From: MFD04716-140 sp963703125
GTDB taxonomy: Bacteria > Bacteroidota > Bacteroidia > Flavobacteriales > Flavobacteriaceae
Direction of reading: 5' to 3'
DNA length: 64,000 bases
Assembly (NCBI GenBank): GCA_963703125.1
Contig: OY969790.1
Span: 248,001 to 312,000, forward strand
Part shown: positions 44,684-53,630 of the stretch, one piece after another
Layout of the letters: every line of letters begins with the position of its first letter
Numbering within the stretch: the stretch's first letter is position 1
Notes under the pieces: model-generated
Told to the model about the DNA's origin: nothing
What the model saw: only the letters and a program-made list of their open reading frames with translations
The model's database searches: none
Position numbers and translations under genes: made by a program

Positions 44684-45245
44684 TTTTTGATGATTTTAAT
44701 TCGTTCAACTTCTCTTTTAATTTGTGTAATAATTGTAATCGCAATTGTAAATTCTTGATAAGGGCGTTTATAGTCTGGTCATTGGGGCCAATTTTGTTGA
44801 GTTCGGCATTCAATAGTTTATATTCCGAATCCAGTTCTGATAAACGTTCCATGAAACCATCGACCATTATTTTATTTTCTTTGGAAACTTCCAGCTTTGA
44901 AAGTTCAAGATTTATGTTGGCCACATAATAATTCTCAATCTTCCTCAAATCAGGCGAAAGATCACCAAGTGATATGCCCGTTTCCTTTGGCGGATTGTCT
45001 TGCCTGTCTACCACCGTGGTTTTTATTGGACCATCGTTTGTGCCAAACTGCCTATATCCAAAGAAAGCTGCGCTAAGAAGTATAAGTACGGATGCAGCGA
45101 TTTTAAGAAAATAAAAGATTGGTTTTTTGGATTTAGGCATTTCGCTCTCCAAGCGTTTCATAAATCGTTCTTCATGGCCACCCTTCAATTGAAATTTTTT
45201 AGCTTCGCGCTCCTCTTCAAATAATTTTCTAAGATCCTGTCCCAT
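44658..45245 (-). CDS. Anti-sigma-factor-like single-pass membrane protein
   Basis: The 195-residue protein is cytoplasmic at its N-terminus (about 1-40: DLRKLFEEEREAKKFQLKGG, 20 residues). One membrane helix follows at about 44-62 (FYFLKIAASVLILLSAAFFG). The periplasmic C-terminal part is helical (about 95-195, LELSKLEVSKENKIMVDGF). No zinc-binding anti-sigma domain is visible. Its position between an ECF sigma gene (17-bp overlap) and a DUF4097-like gene supports an anti-sigma role, common in Bacteroidota but not proven here. Confidence 0.7.
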   Translation of the reverse strand: MGQDLRKLFEEEREAKKFQLKGGHEERFMKRLESEMPKSKKPIFYFLKIAASVLILLSAAFFGYRQFGTNDGPIKTTVVDRQDNPPKETGISLGDLSPDLRKIENYYVANINLELSKLEVSKENKIMVDGFMERLSELDSEYKLLNAELNKIGPNDQTINALIKNLQLRLQLLHKLKEKLNELKSSKNEHGSNTI

Positions 45246-45771
45246 AAATTTGTTCTTTTAATCCTTCCTTCAATAATCCTTTACCTCTCAGCAAGCGGGT
45301 TCTGCAAGTTGTCTCCGCAAGATCGAGCACCTGCGAAATTTCAGTGTGATCAAATCCTTCGATCAAATACATCATCATTACATACCTGTATTTTTCGGGA
45401 AGGTTTTCAATGGCCTTTTTGATGACATCTATTGAAATTCCTTCGTCAACGGTCCAATCCTCATCTTCGGATATATGCATATAACTTTCGTTCAACTCAA
45501 GTGTTTTGTCCTTTTTTGACTTTAAAAAATCTATACTTTTATTGATGACGATTCGCTTGAGCCAAGCCCCGAAGGTAACATCACCCTTATACTGATCCAT
45601 TTTTTGGAATGCCTTGATAAACGATTCTTGTAACACATCTTCGGCATCATCCGAATTTTTCAAAAATCGCATGGCAACACAGTACATACCTTCACAGTAT
45701 TGCTTATAAAGCTGCATTTGTGCCTTGCGATCGTTGGCCATGCACTTTTCTAAAACATCAATTTGAAACAT
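45229..45771 (-). CDS. ECF-type RNA polymerase sigma factor
   Basis: The 180 residues from ATG 45771 (frame open to 45840, but the extra N-terminus is not family-like) show sigma region 2 as AVAMRFLKNSDDAEDVLQES with FIKAFQKM. Region 4 is AIENLPEKYRYVMMMYLIEG with SQVLDLAETTCRTRLLRGKG, a helix-turn-helix. It directs RNA polymerase to an unknown regulon under release by the membrane protein encoded next. The three overlapping genes form one operon, which starts divergently from the aldose epimerase gene. Confidence 0.88.
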   Translation of the reverse strand: MFQIDVLEKCMANDRKAQMQLYKQYCEGMYCVAMRFLKNSDDAEDVLQESFIKAFQKMDQYKGDVTFGAWLKRIVINKSIDFLKSKKDKTLELNESYMHISEDEDWTVDEGISIDVIKKAIENLPEKYRYVMMMYLIEGFDHTEISQVLDLAETTCRTRLLRGKGLLKEGLKEQIYGTGS

Positions 45772-45876
45772 GTGCTCGTTTCGGTGTTGGTTTTGTTGCC
45801 TAGTTATCTTAAGGACGAAAGAAATATTCGAGTGTTGCAAAAAACAACTATTTTTATATTCATTTAAATTCTATCC

Positions 45877-46782
45877 TTGCGACAAGTTACCATTAATACA
45901 CCTTACATTACCCTCATTGTACTTGACTACGGAGCAATCATCCAGAAATTATTGGTTAAGGACAAAGACGGAAAATTTACCAATGTGGTGGTCGGTTATG
46001 ATTTTCCAAGTCTGTATCCCAGTGATAAGTTTTTTTTGGGAGCATGTGTAGGTAGGTATGCTGGGCGAATATCCAATGCCAAATTCGTTTTAGATAGGGA
46101 AACCTATTTATTATACGGTGAAAATGGTATACATCTGCATGGTGGAAAGGAAGGGTTTGGGCAAAAGTACTGGACCATTGAGGAAGTGAACAAGGGCATA
46201 GAACCTTTTGTAAAGCTATCATACCTAAGTAAACATCTGGAAGAAGGGTATCCCGGAAATTTAAAGGCCAGCGTAACCTATAAATTGATCGGCAATGCCC
46301 TACAGATAACCCATGAAGCGATTACGGACCGTTCTACCGTACTGAACCTTACCAATCACAGTTATTTTCGGCTGGACAAATCGGATTCGGTAAACCATTA
46401 CAAACTGCAACTCAACTGTAGTAAAATGGTCGAAACACAGGAAAACTTGCTGCCCACGGGAAACATAATTTCCGTTGAGGGCACCGAATACGATTTTTCA
46501 AAACCGAAGAAAATTGCCGGACTACCTTTGGACACTCCCTATATTTTTGATGATAAGGTGGAAAGGGCCGCAAAATTACACTCGTCAAAATCGGGGATTT
46601 CAATGGAGGTCTATACAAATCAACCTTCTATGGTCGTTTATAGCCCACCCTATTTCCCCGGTATTTGTTTTGAGACCCAGAACTATCCGGATGCACCCAA
46701 TCAGCCACATTTTCCCAATTGTGTTCTCCGACGCGGTGAAATGTATTTGAACGATTCAAAATTTGTTTTTGCCTTGGAATAA
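45877..46782 (+). CDS. Aldose 1-epimerase (galactose mutarotase) family
   Basis: The 301-residue enzyme begins at a TTG, with no nearby ATG. Motifs: GACVGRYAGRISNAKF, the catalytic His region in NLTNHSYFRLD, and the catalytic Glu in GICFETQNYPDAPN. It interconverts alpha and beta anomers of hexoses in the cytoplasm. The family also includes glucose-6-phosphate 1-epimerases, but length and motifs favour GalM. It lies beside other sugar genes, though on a separate transcript. Confidence 0.88.
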   Translation: MRQVTINTPYITLIVLDYGAIIQKLLVKDKDGKFTNVVVGYDFPSLYPSDKFFLGACVGRYAGRISNAKFVLDRETYLLYGENGIHLHGGKEGFGQKYWTIEEVNKGIEPFVKLSYLSKHLEEGYPGNLKASVTYKLIGNALQITHEAITDRSTVLNLTNHSYFRLDKSDSVNHYKLQLNCSKMVETQENLLPTGNIISVEGTEYDFSKPKKIAGLPLDTPYIFDDKVERAAKLHSSKSGISMEVYTNQPSMVVYSPPYFPGICFETQNYPDAPNQPHFPNCVLRRGEMYLNDSKFVFALE

Positions 46783-46864
46783 AAAAGTTCTGCTTAACCG
46801 CAGATAAAAGACGGGGATTTGATGCTGTTTTTACTAACTTAGAGGGAATAAATCATTAACTATT

Positions 46865-47431
46865 ATGAAATTATTAAAACGCATAGGGATAATACTGGTT
46901 GTCTTAGTAGCACTATTTTTTATTGTCGGGAAATCCTATTTACGCGAACAGACCAAAAAGCATAGTCCGGAAAAAGTGGAGACCTATGTCAAAAACGGAA
47001 TGGATCTCGAAGTTAAATATTGTAGTCCGTTTAAAAAAGGTCGGGTAATTTTTGGAGAATTGGTACCCTATGATAAAGTATGGAGAACGGGCGCTAATGA
47101 ACCAACGACCTTTACCACTACCAAAGAAATAAAGATAGTGGACCAAAAATTACCTGCTGGCACATATTCGTTGTGGACCAAACCGAATAAAGATAGTTGG
47201 ACGGTGATGTTCAATAAAAATGTTCCTGAATGGGGCGTTACCTTATTAAGCGGTGGCAAAGAAACTACTCGCAATCCGGAAAATGATATCGTTCAAATAG
47301 AGGTGCCTACAGAAAAATTACCAAGCCCTCAGGAAAGTTTTTTAATTGACTTTGAAGGAACTGGCAATCCGTATCTCACCTTATCCTGGGATGATACCAA
47401 AGTGAGTGTTCCCATTAACCCTTCAATGTGA
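46865..47431 (+). CDS. DUF2911 domain protein
   Basis: The 188-residue protein has an N-terminal membrane anchor (IGIILVVLVALFFIVG). The DUF2911 domain follows: VKYCSPFKKGRVIFGELVPY, then DKVWRTGANEPTTFT, LPAGTYSLWTKPN and FLIDFEGTGNPYLTLSWDD. The domain is a beta sandwich of unknown role, common in Bacteroidota. Its TGA overlaps the GTG start of meaB by 3 bp, so translation is coupled, although no functional link is established. A TAACTTAG -7-like box lies about 25 bp upstream. Confidence 0.82.
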   Translation: MKLLKRIGIILVVLVALFFIVGKSYLREQTKKHSPEKVETYVKNGMDLEVKYCSPFKKGRVIFGELVPYDKVWRTGANEPTTFTTTKEIKIVDQKLPAGTYSLWTKPNKDSWTVMFNKNVPEWGVTLLSGGKETTRNPENDIVQIEVPTEKLPSPQESFLIDFEGTGNPYLTLSWDDTKVSVPINPSM

Positions 47432-48474
47432 GTTCCCAAAAAAATATAGATTCACAAAGTGTTTCCAAGGTTCAAAGTAAAAGGAAAGAAATTCCGACTG
47501 AGGAAGAATTAATTTCAGGGATTTTTGCCGGTGACACTTCCGATCTGTCCCGAGCCATTACCTTAATTGAAAGCTCACAACCCGAACATCTTCAAAAAGC
47601 TGGAAAAATAATAGAAAAATGCCTGTCTAACAAGGCTAATACCATTCGAATAGGAATAACAGGAATCCCCGGTGTTGGCAAAAGCACCTTTATTGAGGCC
47701 CTCGGCAAAAAACTGACTTCTCTTGGCAAAAAAGTGGCCGTTTTGACCATTGACCCGACCAGTTCGCAAAGTAAGGGCAGTATTTTGGGTGACAAGACCC
47801 GTATGAACGAACTTGTAAGAGACCCAAACGCCTTTATTAGACCTTCACCTTCAAGTGAGTCCTTGGGAGGGGTTGCGCGCAAAACGAGAGAGACCATGAT
47901 ATTGTGCGAGGCCGCAGGTTATGATGTCATTTTAATCGAAACTGTTGGGGTAGGTCAAAGTGAAATTGCCGTTCATAGTATGGTTGATTTTTTCCTTCTC
48001 CTAAAACTGACCGGTGCCGGTGATGAACTACAGGGAATTAAGAGGGGAATCATTGAAATGGCCGATGCACTGGTAATCAATAAAGCCGATGGCAATAATA
48101 TAAAAGCGGCAAAATTGGCCAAAACCGAACTCACCAGAGCACTGCATTTATATCCTCCAAAACTAAATGGTTGGACCCCAAAGGTCACCACTTGTTCCGC
48201 TTTGGAACAGAAAGGGATTTCAGAAATTTGGAGAATTATTATTGAATGCGTTGAGTTCAATAAAAAGTCCGGGTTTTTTAGTGAGAACCGAAAAGATCAA
48301 AATAAAAGCTGGTTACTTCAAACTGTTGATGAACGTTTAAAGACACACTTTTATTCAAATGCATCGGTCAAAAAAAAGTTGGAAAAAATGATAGAGGAAG
48401 TTATGGCCAATGGGATATCCCCATTCAAGGCCGCCGAGAAATTGCTACAAGCCTATGAAAATCGAAACATCTAG
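47428..48474 (+). CDS. meaB: Methylmalonyl-CoA mutase-associated GTPase MeaB
   Basis: The 348-residue G3E P-loop GTPase guards cofactor loading of B12-dependent methylmalonyl-CoA mutase. Walker A is GITGIPGVGKSTFIEALGKK (20 residues), followed by VLTIDPTSSQSKGSILGDKT, RPSPSSESLGGVARKTRE, the base motif NKADGNN, and IETVGVGQSE. Start is GTG at 47428. The mutase genes are not in the window. The adenosyltransferase at 15.4 kb supplies the same cofactor. Confidence 0.93.
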   Translation: MSSQKNIDSQSVSKVQSKRKEIPTEEELISGIFAGDTSDLSRAITLIESSQPEHLQKAGKIIEKCLSNKANTIRIGITGIPGVGKSTFIEALGKKLTSLGKKVAVLTIDPTSSQSKGSILGDKTRMNELVRDPNAFIRPSPSSESLGGVARKTRETMILCEAAGYDVILIETVGVGQSEIAVHSMVDFFLLLKLTGAGDELQGIKRGIIEMADALVINKADGNNIKAAKLAKTELTRALHLYPPKLNGWTPKVTTCSALEQKGISEIWRIIIECVEFNKKSGFFSENRKDQNKSWLLQTVDERLKTHFYSNASVKKKLEKMIEEVMANGISPFKAAEKLLQAYENRNI

Positions 48475-48492
48475 AAATAGATTACAAAGCTT

Positions 48493-49056
48493 TTACAAAA
48501 ACTTTTCTTTCAGCCTAAAGAATATCCTAACAAAAATCCAGCTTAACAAGATCCCTACCAGTATTCCTGTAAGTACATCCAATGGAAAGTGAACCCCGAT
48601 ATAAATTCTGCTATAGGCAATCAGCAAAGCCCATATCCCAAGAAAAATGCCAATGAAAGGCCATTTCGATTTTAAAGCCATTGTAAATAAAAAGGCAACA
48701 GCGGTAGTGTTGGCCGCATGGGCTGAAAAGTAGCCGTACCTGCCTCCACAGCTTTCCTTTACCAAACGAACCAAGGAACTGATTTCAGGATCAAAACAAG
48801 GCCTTGCCCTGGCTACCCCGTATTTAAAAAGATCCGCAAGTCCATTCGTAGAAGCCACTAACAAACCCGCAATGGCCAACAAAACCAACATTTTTTTTAT
48901 TCCGAAAACTCTATAAGAAAGGATAACTAAAATCGCATATAAGGGTATGGAACTCCATCGGTCGGTCATAAAAAGCCAAAAGCCATCCCAAGTAGTATTT
49001 CCCAAACTGTTCAAAAAAAGGAAAAGTTCCTTATCGTAGTGAATGAGTTCTTCCAT
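48493..49056 (-). CDS. PAP2-family phosphatase (undecaprenyl/lipid phosphatase-like)
   Basis: The 187-residue membrane enzyme has the three PAP2 blocks: K-x6-RP in KYGVARARPCFDPE, SAHAANT in place of PSGH, and SRIYIGVHFPLDVLTG (SR-x5-H-x3-D). Five to six hydrophobic helices are visible. Family members dephosphorylate undecaprenyl diphosphate or phosphatidate at the periplasmic face. The gene precedes, on the same strand and 8 bp apart, a small conserved gene that may share its transcript. Confidence 0.88.
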   Translation of the reverse strand: MEELIHYDKELFLFLNSLGNTTWDGFWLFMTDRWSSIPLYAILVILSYRVFGIKKMLVLLAIAGLLVASTNGLADLFKYGVARARPCFDPEISSLVRLVKESCGGRYGYFSAHAANTTAVAFLFTMALKSKWPFIGIFLGIWALLIAYSRIYIGVHFPLDVLTGILVGILLSWIFVRIFFRLKEKFL

Positions 49057-49064
49057 TATATTGG

Positions 49065-49292
49065 CTATTCTTCATAACGTGCCACTTCACGATCGTAAAA
49101 TTCACTTGCCTGTTCAATTAAGCCTGCAGTTTCCGATTCAAGGTCGGCCTCGTCTTCCTTTGAAAAATCTTCAAACCATTCAACTTCATCATTTTCTAGG
49201 TTGATGATAAATCTAGGGTATTCCGTGTGAATGATAAAAATTGCGGAAGGATAGTCCGTATTGTCTCCTAAAATGAATTTTGGTAGTTCCAT
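49065..49292 (-). CDS. Small acidic conserved hypothetical protein (75 aa)
   Basis: The 75 residues begin MELPKFILGDNTDYP and end ASEFYDREVARYEE. They are strongly acidic, without signal or membrane segment. I recognise it as a widespread flavobacterial cytoplasmic protein without function. The spacing of 8 bp to the PAP2 gene suggests co-transcription. No catalytic motif is evident. Confidence 0.72.
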   Translation of the reverse strand: MELPKFILGDNTDYPSAIFIIHTEYPRFIINLENDEVEWFEDFSKEDEADLESETAGLIEQASEFYDREVARYEE

Positions 49293-49352
49293 GTTTAAAA
49301 TAATAGGGTTGTTTATAACTGCAGTTTATTTCATAAGAAAACTTATCGTCCC

Positions 49353-50738
49353 TTAATTTTGAAATTTACCCTGAGCAAGAATAAGTTTTTTGGTTAAATA
49401 ATTAAATCGAATATACAACATAATCGCCGATGCCGTAAGTCCCGATAAAAGGCCGATCCAGATACCGAAACTCTTCAAATGAGTATACAGACCTAGATAG
49501 TAGGACATAGGAAAACCTATCAACCAATAGGCGATAAATGTAATGAAGGTGGGTATCTTAACGTCTTGCAAACCCCTCAACGCTCCTAACACAACCACCT
49601 GTATACCATCCGAAATCTGAAAAAAAGCAGCTACCAACAGCAACTGTGCGGCCATTAAAATTACTTCTGTATTATCGGTGACATTTGCTAAATCTTTCAC
49701 ATCCAAATACAAGGTAGGAAACCAAAATCTACCCAATAGGAACAATCCCGCAAAAACTACTTCTATCAAAAAAGTAAGCAAAAAAATGGATTGTGCTATT
49801 CTCCTAAGTTCGGTAAAATCTTGAAGTCCCTTCTGATTACCAACTCTGATCATGGCGGCAACACCCAATCCCATCCCGAACATGAAGGTCATACTGCTAA
49901 GGTTCAAAGCTATCTGATTGGCAGCCTGCGCGTTTTTTCCCAAAACACCACTAAGCCAAATTGCGGCTGTAAAAATCGCCACTTCAAAAAACATCTGCAA
50001 TGCAGACGGGAAGCCGAGATTTACAATTTTGTTCATCACCTTTTTCTCAATATTCCTAAAATTGAACCCGGTAACATACTCATGGAACTTCTTTTTGCTG
50101 CCAAGCAAATACCACAGATGAAAGACCATAATAATCCGAGAAACCAGCGTGCCTATCGCGGCACCAACAACACCCAATTTTGGAAATCCGAGTGAACCAA
50201 AAATGAATAAATAGTTCAGTAAAATGTTTATCAAATTAGCCAAAATAGTGGCATACATGGGGTATCTCGTTTGGGAAAGGCCTTCCGAAAACTGTTTAAA
50301 CGCTTGAAATATGATCAGGGGCACCAAAGAAAAAGCTACCAAATCCAAATAAGGTATTGCCAGTTCTACAACCTCAGGTGGTTGTTTCATCATATGCATT
50401 AAAGGTTTGCACAGCAGAATCACTGAAAACAGGGCAATGCCCAGAACAGAGCAAAGTACAAGGCCATGTTTTAGGGCATTCTTACCGTCTTCCTTATTTC
50501 CGGCACCGTCAGCTTCGGCAACCAACGGTGTAATTGCAGTTGAAAAACCAATTCCCAATGACATGGCTATAAAAACAAAACTATTGCCCAGTGATACGGC
50601 TGCCAACTCTGCCGTACCCAATTGCCCGACCATGATGTTGTCGGCCAATTGGACAAAGGTGTGACCCAACATGCCCAAAATTACGGGAACGGAAAGTTGA
50701 ATGTTATATCGGAATTCTCTGGTGTATTTTTGCAACAA
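49353..50738 (-). CDS. MATE family efflux transporter
   Basis: The 461-residue protein has twelve hydrophobic helices in two homologous halves. N-terminal landmarks are VPVILGMLGHTFVQLADNIM (20 residues) and VGQLGTAELAAVSLGNS; further in are GVVGAAIGTLVSRI and GLGVAAMIRVGNQKG. It exports cationic drugs or flavin-like compounds using a Na+ or H+ gradient. Family membership is firm; subtype NorM-like. No regulator lies beside it. Confidence 0.9.
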   Translation of the reverse strand: MLQKYTREFRYNIQLSVPVILGMLGHTFVQLADNIMVGQLGTAELAAVSLGNSFVFIAMSLGIGFSTAITPLVAEADGAGNKEDGKNALKHGLVLCSVLGIALFSVILLCKPLMHMMKQPPEVVELAIPYLDLVAFSLVPLIIFQAFKQFSEGLSQTRYPMYATILANLINILLNYLFIFGSLGFPKLGVVGAAIGTLVSRIIMVFHLWYLLGSKKKFHEYVTGFNFRNIEKKVMNKIVNLGFPSALQMFFEVAIFTAAIWLSGVLGKNAQAANQIALNLSSMTFMFGMGLGVAAMIRVGNQKGLQDFTELRRIAQSIFLLTFLIEVVFAGLFLLGRFWFPTLYLDVKDLANVTDNTEVILMAAQLLLVAAFFQISDGIQVVVLGALRGLQDVKIPTFITFIAYWLIGFPMSYYLGLYTHLKSFGIWIGLLSGLTASAIMLYIRFNYLTKKLILAQGKFQN

Positions 50739-50844
50739 GGTTTATTTAGTTGATAGTTAACCGTTCAAGGATTGTGGTCTCTAGAAATTATTTTTTTAAA
50801 CTTTAAGAATAACTGCTTACTGTCCAATTATTACTGCTAACTGT
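50739..50844. repeat. Degenerate short-repeat intergenic tract
   Basis: The 106 bp between MATE and mazG contain permuted units such as AACTGCTTACTGTCC, ATTACTGCTAACTGTTCACTTAAC and GTTAACCGTTC. The words ACTG, AACTG and TACTG recur at 5-9-bp steps. It is not a perfect tandem repeat, nor a terminator with a clean stem. Confidence 0.35.
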
Positions 50845-51621
50845 TCACTTAACCCTTTTGGCCTCTTCCCAGAAAATATCCATTTCGGCCAAGGTCATCT
50901 CTTTGAGGCTTTTGTTAATTTTTTTGGCCTTTTCCTCTAAATATTGGAATCGCTTTATAAACTTTTTATTGGTTTTCTCTAAGGCATTTTCGGGATTGAT
51001 ATTCAAGAATCGTGCATAATTTATCATTGAAAAAAGCACGTCCCCAAATTCTGATTCCATCTTCTCGGAATCACCTAACTTAATTTCATCCTGTAATTCG
51101 GCCAATTCCTCTTGAACCTTTTCAAAAACCTGCTCCGGTTTTTCCCAATCAAACCCAACACCTGAAACTTTGTCCTGAATGCGATTGGCCTTTACCAATG
51201 CCGGTAAACCGGAGGGAACACCTTCCAAAACACTTTTTTTACCCTCCTTCAATTTGATATTCTCCCAGTTGCGTTTTACATCTTCCTCGTTCTCGACCTT
51301 GACATCCCCATAAATATGGGGATGCCGATTGATAAGCTTCTCACAAATTCCATTACAAACATCCGCAATATCAAAATCATTGGTTTCGGAACCTATCTTG
51401 GCATAAAAAACAATATGCAATAGCACATCTCCCAATTCCTTCTTCACCTCTTCCAAATCATTCTCCAAAATAGCATCACCCAACTCATAGGTCTCCTCAA
51501 TGGTTAAATGCCTTAATGTTTGCATGGACTGTTTTTTATCCCACGGACATTTTTCACGCAACTCATCCATTATAGTCAACAATCTGTCAAAAGCAGCAAT
51601 TTGGGCCTCTCTGGAACTCAT
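50845..51621 (-). CDS. mazG: Nucleoside triphosphate pyrophosphohydrolase MazG
   Basis: The 258 residues from ATG 51621 (MSSREAQIAAF) contain two MazG domains. The first is at about residues 25-110 (CPWDKKQSMQTLRHLTIEET and KKELGDVLLHIVFYAKIG). The second is at about 165-250 (QEELAELQDEIKLGDSEKME, EFGDVLFSMINYARF). It hydrolyses NTPs to NMP and pyrophosphate, clearing aberrant nucleotides. The frame extends 50 codons upstream with unrelated sequence, and a -7 box at 51636 lies within that extension, so the short start is correct. It diverges from the Nif3-like gene. Confidence 0.9.
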   Translation of the reverse strand: MSSREAQIAAFDRLLTIMDELREKCPWDKKQSMQTLRHLTIEETYELGDAILENDLEEVKKELGDVLLHIVFYAKIGSETNDFDIADVCNGICEKLINRHPHIYGDVKVENEEDVKRNWENIKLKEGKKSVLEGVPSGLPALVKANRIQDKVSGVGFDWEKPEQVFEKVQEELAELQDEIKLGDSEKMESEFGDVLFSMINYARFLNINPENALEKTNKKFIKRFQYLEEKAKKINKSLKEMTLAEMDIFWEEAKRVK

Positions 51622-51635
51622 AAAAAAACTTTGCG

Positions 51636-51643
51636 CAAAAGTA
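51636..51643 (-). promoter_or_regulatory. Putative -7 promoter box for mazG
   Basis: In gene direction TACTTTTG, a TAnnTTTG match, ends 15 bp before the mazG ATG at 51621, implying a leader of about 10 nt. It supports the short mazG start. Confidence 0.5.
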
Positions 51644-51745
51644 CAAAGACACTTCATTGATTTATGAAGAAAATTAAGGTATTTTAGAGGTGTTCCAAGG
51701 AGCGATGCGGATTCAATTCTCATCGAACCAAACAAAAAACAGCGC

Positions 51746-52621
51746 ATGATGAAGAAAATGAAACTTATCATACTACCCTTATTAATCCTTATACTGGGCG
51801 GTTTCGAAGAAATTCCAACCGATGCAAAAGCCTTGACTGCCCAGGAAATTATCAGCAGGATAAAGAATCATGTAACCTGCCCTTGGCAAGAAGAAACGGT
51901 GGATACATTCAAAGGTGGGAATCCCCAAACCGAAATAACGGGAATAGCGACCACTTTTTTGGCCACTATGGAAGTTCTAAAAAAGGCGAAGTCCAAAGGC
52001 CTGAATCTAATAATTACCCATGAACCAACTTTTTACAATCATTTTGACAAAACAGATCAGTATGGTAAGGACCCCATTGTTGATGCCAAGCAAAAATATA
52101 TTGAAGAAAATGGCCTGGTAGTATTTCGGTTTCATGACCATATACACCAAACAGACACCGATGGTATTTACAAAGGCGTTGTGGATAAACTGGGATGGCA
52201 AGATTATAAGGAAAGTGAGCGTCCCTACATTTATAATCTACCCGAAAGTACATTGGGAAGCTTGGGAAGCCGGTTAAAGGGCACCTTTGGTTCAAAGACC
52301 CTAAGAATAGTGGGAGATCCCGTTATAAAGGTGCGTAAAATAGGCCTTGTTTTAGGTGCTGCGGGTGCTGCGAGGCAAATTGATGTTTTACGCCGAGAGG
52401 ATGTAGAAGTACTCGTTATTGGCGAAACGCAAGAATGGGAAACTGTTGAATATGTCCGGGATGCCATAAATATGGGTGAAAAGAAAGCCTTGATTATTTT
52501 AGGCCATGCCAATTCAGAAGAACCCGGAATGGATTATTGCGCTGACTGGCTCAAGACATTTGTCTCTGAAGTGCCTATTGAATTTGTTCCTGCGGGCAAT
52601 CCTTTTTGGAGCCCGGAATAA
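51746..52621 (+). CDS. Exported Nif3-like dinuclear metal protein
   Basis: The 291-residue protein has a signal peptide (IILPLLILILGGFEE), unusual because Nif3/YbgI proteins are normally cytoplasmic. Family-typical blocks follow: LIITHEPTFYN (usual THHP, second His changed to Glu), FRFHDHIHQTDTDGI, VGAA-like GLVLGAAGAA, and the C-terminal LGHANSEEPGMDYC, with potential metal ligands His and Glu. The start could also be one of three nearby ATG codons. Family members form hexameric rings. It opens the run of exported catabolic genes to its right. Confidence 0.78.
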   Translation: MMKKMKLIILPLLILILGGFEEIPTDAKALTAQEIISRIKNHVTCPWQEETVDTFKGGNPQTEITGIATTFLATMEVLKKAKSKGLNLIITHEPTFYNHFDKTDQYGKDPIVDAKQKYIEENGLVVFRFHDHIHQTDTDGIYKGVVDKLGWQDYKESERPYIYNLPESTLGSLGSRLKGTFGSKTLRIVGDPVIKVRKIGLVLGAAGAARQIDVLRREDVEVLVIGETQEWETVEYVRDAINMGEKKALIILGHANSEEPGMDYCADWLKTFVSEVPIEFVPAGNPFWSPE

Positions 52622-52678
52622 TCATTTTAAAAATCAAAACTCAAGCAAGACCATACCCACAATTCAAAAATAATTAAA

Positions 52679-53488
52679 ATGACATCGAAAATATCACATT
52701 TTACAATTGGCTTCTTTTTTATCTTGGTTTTAGTGAAGCAGCCAAATAGTCCAAATGAAAATACAACTTCAAAAAAAGAACAGGAAAAAGGATGGGTATC
52801 CCTCTTTAACGGAGAGGATTTAGAAGGATGGCTGGTAAAAATTGCAGGTCACCCTTTGGGTGATAATTACAAGAATACCTTTCGGGTCGAAAACGGAGTT
52901 TTAAGTGTTCGATATGACGGTTATGGGGATAATTTCAACAACACTTTCGGGGCCCTCTATTATGATAAAAAACTAACAGATTACAGATTAAAGGTAGAAT
53001 ATCGATTTGTCGGGGAGACAGCTCCAGGGGCTCCAGAATGGGGTTTCAGGGATAGTGGCGTTCAATTTCATTCACAACCGCCTTCAACGGTTGATATTGA
53101 CCAACGATTTCCCATATGTCTCGAATACAACCTGCATGGAGGCAATGGCAAGGATGAAAGACCAAATGGTGAGATCTGTGCCAATGGCATGTTCGTTGAA
53201 ATTGACGGGAATAAAAATACCTCCTATTGCACAGAACCCACTATTAAAAAAACCTTTCACGGTGATCAATGGGTCACCCTCGAAATTGATGTTCACCATG
53301 GCAACATAAAACACTTCGTGAACGGTGAAGAAATCATGAGCTATTCAAACCCAACCTACGACACTGAGAATGAAGTTGCCCAAAAATTTATCCTAAACGG
53401 GGATGTGGCGGTTAGGGATGGATACATCTCCTTACAGTCTAACAGTCACCCCATCGATTTTCGTAAAATAGAAATCTTAAAGTACTAA
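52679..53488 (+). CDS. DUF1080 (3-keto-disaccharide hydrolase-like) exported protein
   Basis: The 269-residue protein has a signal peptide and the jelly-roll DUF1080 domain: WVSLFNGEDLEGWLVK at its start, GFRDSGVQFHSQPP in the middle, and YISLQSNSHPIDFRKIEILK at the end. DUF1080 proteins have been shown to cleave 3-keto-glycosides after oxidation by Gfo/Idh/MocA enzymes. Here three Tat-exported members of that family are present within 25 kb. The exact substrate is unknown. It follows the Nif3-like gene by 57 bp. Confidence 0.85.
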   Translation: MTSKISHFTIGFFFILVLVKQPNSPNENTTSKKEQEKGWVSLFNGEDLEGWLVKIAGHPLGDNYKNTFRVENGVLSVRYDGYGDNFNNTFGALYYDKKLTDYRLKVEYRFVGETAPGAPEWGFRDSGVQFHSQPPSTVDIDQRFPICLEYNLHGGNGKDERPNGEICANGMFVEIDGNKNTSYCTEPTIKKTFHGDQWVTLEIDVHHGNIKHFVNGEEIMSYSNPTYDTENEVAQKFILNGDVAVRDGYISLQSNSHPIDFRKIEILKY

Positions 53489-53630
53489 AGCGACACATTT
53501 GTTAAGATTGTCCATTTGAGCGCAATTAAGTGGATTATGCTCTAATCATAAATATTTTGTTGTATTTCTAAACACGAATGGCTGGTAACCTGTTATTTAC
53601 TATATTTAAAAGACTGAATACAAATTTATA

